64,000 nucleotides of DNA, taken from positions 58,316,104 to 58,380,103 of the forward strand of contig CM037587.1 in the NCBI GenBank assembly GCA_021018995.1. The letters are read 5' to 3'. Below, piece after piece: positions 44,406 through 54,499 of this stretch. How positions within the stretch are numbered: the stretch's first letter is position 1; each line of letters begins with the position of its first letter. The translations under genes were made by a program, and so were the position numbers. The notes under the pieces were generated by a model. The model was given only the letters and a program-made list of their open reading frames with translations, did no database searches and was not told where the DNA came from. This DNA comes from Chloranthus sessilifolius (taxonomy: Eukaryota; Streptophyta; Magnoliopsida; Chloranthales; Chloranthaceae).

Positions 44406-44638
44406 GGTTTAGTACCAAACAGGGGCAATACAGGCAGCGTAACATACTCATCAAAAATATTCAAACAATATGCATTTAATTCAAAAATCAGCAATTCGCA
44501 GAGGAAGAAGAAATCATACCAATCCCACATAAACTCTATCAAGCTCAACATATTCAGACTCCACATAAACACTACAATTTTCCTAAAAATTATTGAAGAA
44601 ACAAAAGTAGTATAGTACAACATGGACACAACTGTGGG

Positions 44639-45572
44639 TCAGGTAGATGGAGGGGTCCCATGAAAATGAATAGTGTTCATAGGGTCAGCAGGTTTTTCGA
44701 TACAAGGCTTAAGCCTCTGACCATTCACTTTGAAGGTCCTCCCAGATTTGGGATCCTTGACTTCCACAGCACCAGATGGGGAAACATTTAATACAACATA
44801 GAAACCTTCCCATCTGGATTTTAATTTGCCAGGAAAGAATTTTAGTTTGGAGTTGAACAACCAAACCTTACCACCAGATATGAGGCTTTTTCTCAGCAAG
44901 CCCTTGTCAAAGAAAGCTTTGGACCGTTCCTTGTCGATCCTGGCATTGGTGTAAGCATCCATCCTCAGCTCATCCAATTCAGTCAGCTGCAATGACCTGT
45001 GATGACCAGCAGAAGTTAGGTTCATATTTAAATTCTTAATGGCCCAATAGGCCTTGTGCTCTAACTCTACTGTGGGCAGTCCTATAAGCCCATAGTGCAT
45101 CGTTCAGTTTATCGACCCAATCTCTCCTGCCAGCCCTTACTGTTTTTTCAAGGATGTGCTTGATCTCCCTATTGGAAATTTCAACTTGCCCACTTGTCTG
45201 TGGGTGGTAGGGAGTAGCAATCCCTTGGGTCACAGAATATTTCTTGAGCAATCTCTCGAAATGTTTATTGCAGAAATGGCTACCCCCATCACTGATAATA
45301 GCTCTAGGGGTTCCAAATCTGGAGAAAATGTGCTGCCTTATAAATTTGAGGACCACCTGGTTGTCATTGGATCTTGTGGCAATGACTTCTACCCATTTGG
45401 AAACATAGTCCACTGCCACTAAGATGAACTGATAACTATTAGAAGGAGGAAAGGGGCCCATGAAGTCTATACCCCATACATTAAACAATTCTACAACAAG
45501 GATGGGCTGCAAAGGCATTGATATGTTAAATACAGAATTCACTGTATCAGTTGCAAAGACCTTTTTGGACAC
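44639..45572 (-). pseudogene. Athila-type integrase (C), truncated and frameshifted
   Basis: The core contains the DDE residues: Asp in [10 protein letters not shown], Asp in ISDGGSHF, and Glu in [12 protein letters not shown]. The C-terminal part ([41 protein letters not shown]) is typical of Athila/Tat pol. The N-terminal zinc domain is gone: upstream sequence is gag/pro. A gap of about 60 bases near 45100 (the 'GKACHLP' region of relatives is missing) shifts the frame. Integrase would insert cDNA in the nucleus; this copy cannot. Confidence 0.85.
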
Positions 45573-47613
45573 ATGGCCTCTAGCTTTTCTCTTTTAGGTG
45601 CAGAGGTCTTTCAGGAACTTTGCATAGGCTGGGACCTGTTTAATTGCCTTAAGCAGGGACAAATTGATTTTCACCTGCCTGAAGGTCTTCATCATTTCCT
45701 CCATCTGGGCATTCCCTTTATCAAAAGGGACAGGACCATCCAAAGCTTGAGGAAATGGCAGCTGAGGTACTGCTGGTTCCTCAACTGCTAGCCCATGACT
45801 ACACTTCTATTTTTTTCTTTTTTCATGTTTTTCCTCCTGCTGAGGCTCAACTACAGCCTCTTTATTTTTCTCCTGCTGCAGGGTGGTAGGCAATTGTTGG
45901 CTTTGTGTTCCAACAACATATCTATCACGATCATGTGCATCATCTGTGGAAATGACCTCTGCTGGTCTGTTACCCACCTGGTTGTCTATCAGCCTGCCAG
46001 ACCTTAGGGTAGTAACAGCATTGGTTCCCTCAAAACTTGAGGAAGCTTCTTCGATTAAAAATTGACCCTTGGGGTTAGCAACTGGCTGGCAGGGCAACCT
46101 CCCTTCATTTCTCCTAGCCAAGGCATTTGAAATTTGGCTTATCTGTTCTTCCATTTTCTGGAGGCTCTGACCATGAGAGTCCACAGTCTGAGCCAAGGAT
46201 CCTAGGTTTTGCAATGAAGTCAAGACCTGGTCCTTAAAGGAAGCATGTCTTAGCTGAGAGTGGGGTAAGACCAACTGATTTTGTTGCTGATGGGGCTACT
46301 GATGGTGCAGGAAATTAGACCTAGGGGCATACCCTTGATTGGAATGCATCTGTGGCCTTTGAGGTAAAGCCAACATCTGCTGGGGTTGCATATAATTGTC
46401 TTATTTCCACCTCAGATTTGGGTGGTCTCTCCATTGGTAACCAGCATTTTGGTGCTGGTAACCATATGGTTGTCTGTTATAGCCACCAGATTGTTGCTGG
46501 CCAAAAGATTGCACAGCAGCAACATGCTCCAATACCAATTCAGGATATTGCCCTACAGATGGACATTCCTCCACTGTGTGCTGTGGGGACTGGCATATCA
46601 GACATGCCTCCGCCACATGAGCAGCCCTTCGGGGTTGCATCACAGTCAGTAATTTGTCAAACTTCAAAGAGAGGTTTGCCATCTGCAGCTGCAGGTCATT
46701 GTTCCCAGACACCTCACAAACTTTTCCTCTTGTTAATGCAGCAGGCCCCACTTTTGACTCAGACTCCTGGCTAGTTCTTGCTTGGGATAACTTTTGAAAA
46801 GCATTTTCACTAATCACCTCAAACAATTCCCATGCCTCATCAGCAGTTTTGTGCATGTATGTGCCACCACAAGAGGCATCAACCATATCTCTACTTTTTT
46901 CATCAATCCCATTGTAGAAGCTTTGAACAAGCTGCCAGTCTGGGATCTTGTGGTGGGGGCATTGTTTGAGCATTTCCTTGAACCTATCCCAGGCTTGATT
47001 AAAATCCTCAGTTGGGGCTTGGGCAAAAGCAAGCCTTCCTCAACTGGCTAGTTTTGGTCTCAGGGAAGAACTTGGTCAGGAACTTGGTCTACAGGTCTTT
47101 CCATGAAGCAATGCTATTGTTGGGAAGAGTGGTCAACCAGGTGTTGGACCTATCCTTCAGAGAGAAGGGAAAGAGTCTGAACCTAGTAGCCTCAGGTCCC
47201 AAACCAATGATATTAAAAGTGGTGCACAGGGCCAAGAACTGGTCAATGTGCTTGTAAGGGTCCTCCTTGCTAAGCCCATGAAAAGAGGGCAGCATCTGGA
47301 TGATTGAAGTCTTTATTTCATAATTCCCCTGAACATCAGGGAATTGAATGCTAAAAGGGGAGTTATAGTCATCCGGAGCATTCAACTCCTTGAGAGTTCT
47401 GGGTTGTTCTTCACCCATATTTGCTGTCACTAATTCAATTGGGGGCTCTCCTGTGGTGTGCCTGTCTCTTCTAAGTCTCCTTCCCCTTTCTAACTCAGGG
47501 TTAAGAGGCTCTAAAGTAGTGCTGAGAGATCTCCTCCCTAGTATACAAGCACACCAACAACAAGGAGAGCTTCTTGCAGGCACATTGCAAATGAATAACT
47601 GTGCAATTAACAA
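45550..47613 (-). pseudogene. gag: Athila-type Gag and gag-pro linker (C), broken
   Basis: The first frame (47613-47089) covers the Gag start and first half of the capsid core and ends at a stop at WKDL. The next (46973-46401), in another frame, has CPHHKIPDWQLVQSFYNGI and the knuckle CLICQSPQHTVEEC. The tail (46274-45807) has NLGSLAQTVDSHGQS and a linker. It ends with QVPAYAKFLKDLC, which in D leads to protease, but here it jumps near 45550 into integrase. Confidence 0.8.
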
Positions 47614-47883
47614 ATTTACCTAACTAATTTACAACTATTCAAAGAATACATTTACAACTATCCTAGATACTGCTAGAGAATTTTCCAGAAAGATAGACAG
47701 AGTTTTAAAAGTTAGAGAGTTTAGAAACAGAGGTAGCTAAGCTCCAATTGTAGTCCAACTGTCTTTCACTGCTGTCTAGGTCTGCAAAAAAAAATTCACA
47801 AATATATCAGCAGTATCAATTATTGTTAACTACTAGAGAATAATAAAACTACAAAAACTTAGGGTCTACTAAAAGATCAACTA

Positions 47884-47901
47884 TCCCCGGCAGCGGCGCC
47901 A
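47884..47901 (-). other. Primer binding site, tRNA-Asp (C)
   Basis: On the - strand it is TGGCGCCGCTGCCGGGGA, one mismatch from the tRNA-Asp complement. Confidence 0.85.
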
Positions 47902-47910
47902 AAAGCTTGT

Positions 47911-48568
47911 TGCTACCCCAGTTGTGCTTTCTTTATTTGTTTGTGGTAAAAGAAATTTAAAATCAAAATAAAATAAGGGATGAAATCAGCACAACTGAGA
48001 AGTCCTAGACCTGTAAGATACAGGGTCCATTGTGGCAAGTTTTGATAAGTAATAGTTTGTCCCACAGGGAAAGATGATCTACAGCTCCAAGGGAGCCATC
48101 TCTAGTAGTCCCTCCAGATCTGACTACAGATCTGGCAGTCCTTAACGGAAGGGAGTTTAAGGTCACTTAGTTTATAGATCCTAAGGTAGCCTAATGTCTA
48201 AACTACAGAAAGGGTTGAGAGGATGGATGGAGTGTGGAAAATAAATATAAAAGGGTGAGAAGTATGTTATTGAGCCTAGATCAGAGGAGTTTTGTAACTC
48301 AGATTCAGATATGATGTTATAGAAATCCTGTCCAATGGCTACGCTATCACCACTGAGGAGAAAGAATTCAACCATCTCTGTACCATGATCCAATCCCCTA
48401 AGGTTATAACCTGTCCACTCAAATGGTCACAGACTATCCCATAGGGGAACCACAATCCAGAGATTGGTCAAAACAAGTTAATCATTGTAGGCACTATTTC
48501 ATCCAGGCTACCAGCTCAAGAATCCATAGGGAACCTCAACCTCTAATGCTCTATGTGTGGAGCTAACG
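47911..48568 (-). repeat. 5' LTR of C, R/U5 part only
   Basis: In - sense it ends ...GGGGTAGCA, nine bases before the PBS. It matches the last about 660 bases of the B LTR, including the U5 block (48003-48042). It breaks at about 48561-48572, where a D-type LTR fragment in + orientation begins. Confidence 0.75.
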
Positions 48569-49120
48569 GTTGCTGGTCCTTTATGTGTGCACAGTGAGCT
48601 ATTGGCCTTGGCAAAGCACTTAGGACTTTATGGGTTGGAATACCTATGGATGTCAGCCAGATCTGTGTGCAGATCTGGGGAGCTTGTAGCACTGGCATTA
48701 CATAGTGTCTGCAATAATATTCATGGCCTGATATGGTCCATTTATTGGGGAAATGATCAGTCCACTCCTTTGGATTAGGTTAGCATTTCTGATTTAATCA
48801 ATGGGATTTGAAAGACTCTATCGGATACTCTGTGACCATTTGAGTCGACATGGTATAGCCCTAAGAGCACCCCAAATGGCATGGGTTAAATTGAATTTTT
48901 CTACCGTGTTGAGGTTATTGATAGTATCTCAGCAAGGACCACTTAAGAGACAGTCTAATTCTAAGTTACATTACTGCATTAACTCTAGCTTAACCTGCTT
49001 ACTTCCCATCATTTGTGTATTTTATTTTGGCACACACTATCACCATCTTCTTCTTAACCTTTTCTTTAGGATAGGGTTGTACTTCATTTCTCTTTTATTA
49101 GGGTTAATTTAGTGTAGTCG
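48569..49120 (+). repeat. D-type LTR fragment, left part (+), split by E
   Basis: It matches the reverse complement of D's LTR from about 23795 downward (GGTCCTTT...GAGCTATTGGCC) to about 23253. The homology resumes after E at 62446. Confidence 0.75.
49116..49120 (+). repeat. Target-site duplication of E, left
   Basis: AGTCG is duplicated at 62441-62445. The uninterrupted relative in D reads TGTAGTCATGACACCC on its - strand. Confidence 0.85.
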
Positions 49121-49873
49121 TATAACAACCCGACGTTTCCCTTTTCTCAATATTGAAAATGTCGCGTCATCGGATCACCTAACATGATCCTTTCATCAAA
49201 GGGGCTCATGTATAGAATTTTACAAATGCGGAAGCAATGTAGTAATTCTGGTAGTAGATAATATGGCAAAATAAGGGAGTTGTCTACTTATCTAACAGAA
49301 CTGCATCAGTATAAACAAAACAAAAGATCGGATGTATAGCTTTCCACCGATGATGGCCACCCGTCATCTAAACAATGGAAAGAAAACCTATACATCCAAA
49401 CACTAAATATCTGAAACTACCTCATATAATTCAGACAAGTTTCTCAAAGTTATCTACCTCCATCTCTCTCTCACTCTATCTCATCTATCTCCACAAGCCA
49501 CAAACCTACTTTGGGAAGAACTCTTCTGGGAAATCATCTTCCTCGTCTTCGTCGTTGTCGTCTTCTCCCTCTTCCTCGTCGGGCATGTAAGTAGGATCTG
49601 CAGCGTGCTCCAGATCAGGCTCTACAACTAAGACATTTAAGTCGTGGAATGAGCTATCATCGAAGCTCAGTAGAGAATATTACATTGCTATCATACATTG
49701 ACAATTTATCACATTCTCATTGAGAAGCATAAATAAAATAAAGAATGTGACATTAGTTTTATAAGACTAATATAACACGCTAATATGCTGAATTAACACA
49801 TGAAGTAACAGGTATGAGAAATCCAGCTGAGACAAGATATACGTGCAGGCTGAAATAAAAGAAATCGAAAAAT

Positions 49874-49970
49874 CAAGCTCCCAAGTTAGCGGGATCACTT
49901 GTCAAGCTCCAGAGTCTGCCGGACCACTTGGGCCAAGAAAATCAAGCTCCCGAGTTAGCGGGATCACTTG
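49874..49970. repeat. 28-bp repeat, three copies (E 3' LTR)
   Basis: Copies of CAAGCTCCCGAGTTAGCGGG... start at 49874, 49903 and 49943 (steps of 29 and 40). Each has CAAG/CTTG and CCCG/CGGG complementary segments. Confidence 0.8.
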
Positions 49971-50689
49971 ATCGAAGACGAAGTAATAACATACCAACAA
50001 TATTACAGATAGCCGAATCTGAAGGATGCAATATGACTAATGCATTGATATTAAATAAACTTGCATCTTTAAGCTGAAATGCATTTAGTGTTTACTGGAT
50101 TTATTTACTCTCCTAAACTGCCTCAGCATATAAAACTATCATATCTTTTCAATGTCTATTCAACTAATCTTACTTTCATGACATTTTGAAGATTTCTTAC
50201 TATAATCTATATGGATAAAACTATTATTTATATTTATCATCAACTGTTCTGAGTTTACGTGTTAAACAAGATTACCCACATTCGATCAATAACTACCATA
50301 AGTATTAGTAAAATTTTTATATTACTCATGAGTACTAAATTGTAATTTCTAATGAGAATAAGATAAAACAAATTATATGGAAACAAGGTATATTCCCTAC
50401 CTTATCATCAAAACTGACGTGAGTCGTAGTGTAGGTGCACTTGTGCATCCGCGAGCACCATTCGAGAATAATCTCTCAAAACTGATCTAGTGCACCAAAT
50501 ATATATATAGAGATACCTGTATAGGTTTTAGTATATATCACTTGGATTAATGGTTTATCTAAAACCCAACATACATGTATTGATAGATTTCATCTAGGGG
50601 AAGGTTTACCTCTTATGGTCATTAATGGATCCACGGTTTGGTACGCAAAGAACATAGGTAAAACAACAACCCATATAGGTTGTCACGGC

Positions 50690-50766
50690 AAGCCTTGGGG
50701 ATTTTCACGGCAAGCAATCCAGGTAGGCTCTTTGCCACAGCAACCTTGTGAGGTTGCCGCGGCAAC
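50690..50766. repeat. TTGCCGCGGCAA-type motifs (E 3' LTR)
   Basis: Four motif-like words occur here: GGTTGTCACGGCAAG, TTTTCACGGCAAG, TTTGCCACAGCAAC and GGTTGCCGCGGCAAC. The last is a near-perfect palindrome. Confidence 0.6.
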
Positions 50767-51898
50767 TCTTGCTTCCCGGGGTGCCTTCATGGCCTTTCTG
50801 TGTTTTGCTGCATCTTTGAGTTTTATGCTTTCAACTACATATTAGCCTAACTTCCTAACATAAATTTGTTCTTTAATCTAAATATAATCAGTGCACTATG
50901 ACAGAGGTTTGTAGGTTCGAAATGAATTGATATTCATAACTCTGAATTCAGTGCACCAATCTGCACTTAGACTTCATACATTCATGTTGAGCTCAGTGCT
51001 GTTGTTTTCAAGTCCAATTTAGTATATACGATCCTATATTTTTAATGTATATTGACGGCATGCCTTTTTGGTGAACACGACGTTACGCTAACTCCGTAGT
51101 AAATTGGAATCGAACTCAGAACGTCTGCGAAAAAGGTGGCACAAAAGTAAGCTCAACTATCAATTTCTGCTCTCATGGTCTCAACATGTAACAGAGGTTT
51201 TAAGGGCTAGCTAAGATTGTTCTAAGTGGCTATGGTATCAGTACAGGGTTGGCTTTCAAGAACTTCAAATAGAAAATCACATGAGGAAGATGGAGGAAGT
51301 GCTATTGGAGTTTATAGAGATCCCTGCACTTTGCGTGCATGGAACTGCAAGGTGACTCATAGCGTCGTGTAATCTAGCGAGCTGCGAAGCAGCTTATACG
51401 TCAATAAAGCTATGATAGCATGCAAGTCAATACTTGGTGATGGGGTGTACCCCATATTCAACAATTTAAATATTCCTTGTATGTTCCGTTTCTCTCCTCG
51501 TTTGGTGGATAAGCCTTGTTAGGCTGGGATCTCATGCACTTCCCATAGGTGTAATGTAGTGTATAGGCAGATAAGCCAAATAGGCTTATCGTTTATCCTA
51601 AATCCATACCCAAGTTTTAACTTATATTATACTTATTTAACTTGTAATGGGCAGAGCTAGGCTAGCTTAATAACTATATGGGCTATCTGATATAACATGT
51701 AAACATGTGTGGTTCTGATCTATTCCATTCTAACATGGACTCTTTTTACTTGTATATTTTTGTTTATTTTTGTCTATTCCATTCTAAATGTTGACCATTA
51801 CCTTAGAGAGGTTTTATATGTCACAATTTTGGCACATGTCCTACTGGACCCGTGACCTATGTACTTAGTATGAATTCTTGACTAGGCCATCTGTTACA

Positions 51899-51912
51899 TT
51901 CTCCCCTATTTA
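51899..51912 (-). other. Polypurine tract (E)
   Basis: On the - strand, TAAATAGGGGAGAA precedes the LTR start TGTAAC, as expected for a Tekay/Del PPT. Confidence 0.75.
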
Positions 51913-52264
51913 AGGAATTTTCATCCTCGAAAATAAACTGAGACAATGATGGGCTGTAGGTGAATGCCGCAATAGCGAACATTAATGCCATAATGTCCAT
52001 ACTACATATGGTGCGTAGCAACAAGAAATTTAACACAAGACAAAATCCAAAGTAAAATCAAACAGATAGAACAACAATCAAACTTTACATATAACAGAGA
52101 GAATTACTGTATCTATAACCACAATACTCATCAAGTATCAAATCGAGATGACAATGATATATATATTACACAATTAACCACAAATAGACAATCTTGGTAG
52201 AGATGAACCCAATTTGATGCAAAATTAAATTAAAATGTAATATATAAACTACGAGCTTGTGAGG
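51913..52264 (-). other. 3' noncoding region of E
   Basis: AT-rich sequence between the cargo stop and the PPT. Nothing else is recognisable. Confidence 0.4.
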
Positions 52265-53563
52265 TTATAATTTACCAGGCTGAGGACTCGATTGTTGTTG
52301 ACCAACGGAGGAAGGACCCGCATCTTGCTGCTGAAAGTCTTGTTGGAATTCCGGCACCAGTAATGTTGCATTACGGGTGTATTAGGAGACAAAATTGTGC
52401 GCGCGCCCAATGTAAGGGTTTGCAGCGGTTTGGAATGTATGTTCTATCATGATGTTAGTTGGTTCTTCAACATAATCAATGCATTGATGGAGCATATAAT
52501 GATTTCGATATAAATTATCAAATTGGAGAAGGGTCTGCTCATGATTTTCACATATGAGTTGTGCCAAAGCAGCATTAGTGTATGTTTCAAGTGCTAAGAG
52601 AACAGATTCGGTTTGGGCTTGAGTGTGGGATTGAGGGGGAATGGGGAAGTCTTGAGTTGGTACTTGTGGAGGAGAACGGATCTGGCGAGCCTGGTGGTTT
52701 CGCCCCGCTTGGGATGACCTTTGACATACATTCCGCCAAATAGCGGGGCTAAAGACCCGCATATTATCCGTGTGGACTTCTTCACCTTGGGGAATCTGAT
52801 AGGGAACTTCATTCACACTATCTAAATGTCTTTTTAAAAGACGGGAAATTAAATGAGGATAGGGGCATGATGGCATGGGATTAGTGACATTGCTTTGTAA
52901 ATGGATGTTGGCATATTTAATGCCTTCCCATACCACCCTAGGGGCATTTAACCATCGATTTTCATAAATAGCGAAGAGAGCTTGTAAGAGAACATCTCGG
53001 CGCTCTCTCTCATGCTACATGGGGTATAAATTGCAATGAAATACACAATCTAAAAACCATATTTTTTGTGGTAGTTGGCTACGACGGCCAATGAATGTAG
53101 TGATGTGATGAAACTTCACATCTCTTTGTCTTGGCATTTACAGTCCTAGACTTACGTCAAAATTAGGACTACAATTCATAGCTTGGGCTATGTGTTGTAG
53201 ATTGAAATAAAACTTCCTATTGTCAATTTCGGTCTCCAACCGACCAACTGTTGGGGATACTTTTACGTTTTGATAAAATAAGCGGACCAGACAAGGATAA
53301 AACTGTGTATGAAATGGCTGGTATAGGGCACCTAATTGTGCCTGTTCCATATATCTAATAGACCATGCGGTCTGATCGTTTGGGGTAAGTAATCGATCAT
53401 CGATGATCCATTCAGGTTCCATTGCCTTTCCAGCCCACCATGGAATGGGCTCTTCGTGCTCAACGGGTGGATCTATTGGATCATGGGAAGGAGCAGGGAC
53501 CTTGCCCTTTGATTGAGCTGAAGCCTTTGGGGGTTTTGATGCTCGGATTTTCCTAGGAGGCAT
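52265..53563 (-). pseudogene. Env-position cargo frame (E), 432 codons with three stops
   Basis: ATG at 53563 opens MPPRKIRASKPPKASAQSKG, a basic Pro/Lys-rich start like that of the A/B cargo. The core then gives YPCLVRLFYQNVKV, a VDN-like DNRKFYFNL segment, and IAQAMNCS. After a stop it continues with FHHITTFIGRRSQLPQKIWF, VVWEGIKYANIHLQ and CPYPHLISRLLKRH, then a Gln-rich tail. One frame runs through to TAA at 52267-52265, broken only by TAA 53140-53138 (codon 142), TAG 53017-53015 (codon 183) and TAA 52384-52382 (codon 394). All three can arise from CAA or CAG by one C-to-T change. It is the least damaged cargo in the window. Function is unknown; the domain is the 'putative plant transposon protein' type by pattern. 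Confidence 0.7.
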
Positions 53564-54463
53564 CCTAAGGAATTTCAAAGACAAAGAAATAAAAACTTGA
53601 GCTGGGATTCTGATTTTTTTACCTCACAAGACACCAAGTTTGCTGGAATTAGTGAGATAATAAGAAATGGAGGGATGCCAAGATGAAATCAGTGGCATGC
53701 AGCAGCTTGTGGCTTGATCTTGTGGAGTGCATGCAGCTTGGAAGGTAGAAGAACAAGAACCTACTTAGCAGAATAACAGAAAACTAACCTAAAATGGGTT
53801 TCGGACCCACATAATCTGCACAGGGTTGTCGCGGCAACTATATAGGCATGCCGCGGCAAGTTGCTTGTCACGGTCAGCACTGTTCCTTGTCACGGCAAGG
53901 AGGTCAGAGCTTTGCTGGCCCAAATTTCGAGGCCCTTTGATTGTGGTGTACCTTGTGTTGGTTCCTGTGTGTACTTAGCATATGCAGGGGCTATAGAAAA
54001 ATACTTGTTGACCTTTTTGACTTGTGCTACTATATAAAATTATTTTAGTTTGACAAATTAATAGGTGAAAATTATTGTGGCAGCCCATATATGGCCTTTT
54101 TATGTTTAACTGGGACATGTGGCTTTATGCTGGGATGTCTTCCTGCTTAGGTATCACTTCTTGACGAATTTGCATGTTTATTTATTCTCCAAATTATTTT
54201 TAACAATAAAAAAAAAAAACAAAATTAATTTCATACAAGAATTGTATTTTAGTGCTAAATAATATCATGTGATTTTTATTTAAGTTTATTTATATCAAGG
54301 TCCATAAAACTCAAGTGTTATATTACATTGGATGTGGTTCCTTGTATACAGATGTAGGGTGCATCAACAAAATATTTAGAATAAAATTATAAGTGAAGCA
54401 ATTTATTCTTTAGAATTATTCATAAGACTAAGTATAATCATATTGGGGTGTTTTAAGTACGTA
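53564..54463 (-). promoter_or_regulatory. Cargo upstream region of E: U3-like motifs, TATA-like box, possible splice sites
   Basis: About 900 bases separate the end of pol from the cargo ATG. At 53824-53900 there are four LTR-type words (on the + strand GTTGTCGCGGCAAC, ATGCCGCGGCAAG, CTTGTCACGGTCA, CTTGTCACGGCAAG). A TATA-like TATATAG (- strand, 53844-53838) lies between the first two. There is also a donor-like AAG/GTACGT at 54464 and an acceptor-like TTCCTTAG at 53565, right before the ATG. Two readings are possible: an internal promoter, or an intron for an env-style spliced RNA. Confidence 0.45.
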
Positions 54464-54499
54464 CCTTATATAAATAATAGCGGGTACTGAGCACGAATA

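Larger units (their letters stand above)
41401..48568 (-). mobile_element. Element C: Athila-type, gag fused to integrase, both LTRs truncated
   Basis: In - sense it has part of a 5' LTR, a tRNA-Asp PBS, gag, the start of the protease region fused to integrase (protease core, RT and RNase H deleted), a short env-position frame with its own U3-like promoter, a 3' noncoding block, PPT and the first 532 bases of a 3' LTR. Both ends are truncated by junctions rather than by target-site duplications. Confidence 0.8.
49121..51898 (-). repeat. 3' LTR of E
   Basis: On the + strand it runs TATAACAACCCGACG...CTGTTACA, 2778 bp. The terminal TG is mutated to TA on the + strand. It is very similar throughout to 59557-62440 but has one fewer 69-bp repeat unit. 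Confidence 0.85.

Noticed and set aside
49874-49970. CRISPR-like repeat-spacer array in the E LTRs
   Set aside because: Spacers are 1 or 12 bases, not unique 30-40 base spacers; the source is a plant genome and the units form a higher-order tandem repeat.
50615-50845. Hydrophobic-ended 76-codon frame in E's LTRs (also 61118-61387)
   Set aside because: It is LTR sequence translated across the TTGCCGCGGCAA words, in the sense opposite to the element; length differs between LTRs and no coding signal was seen.
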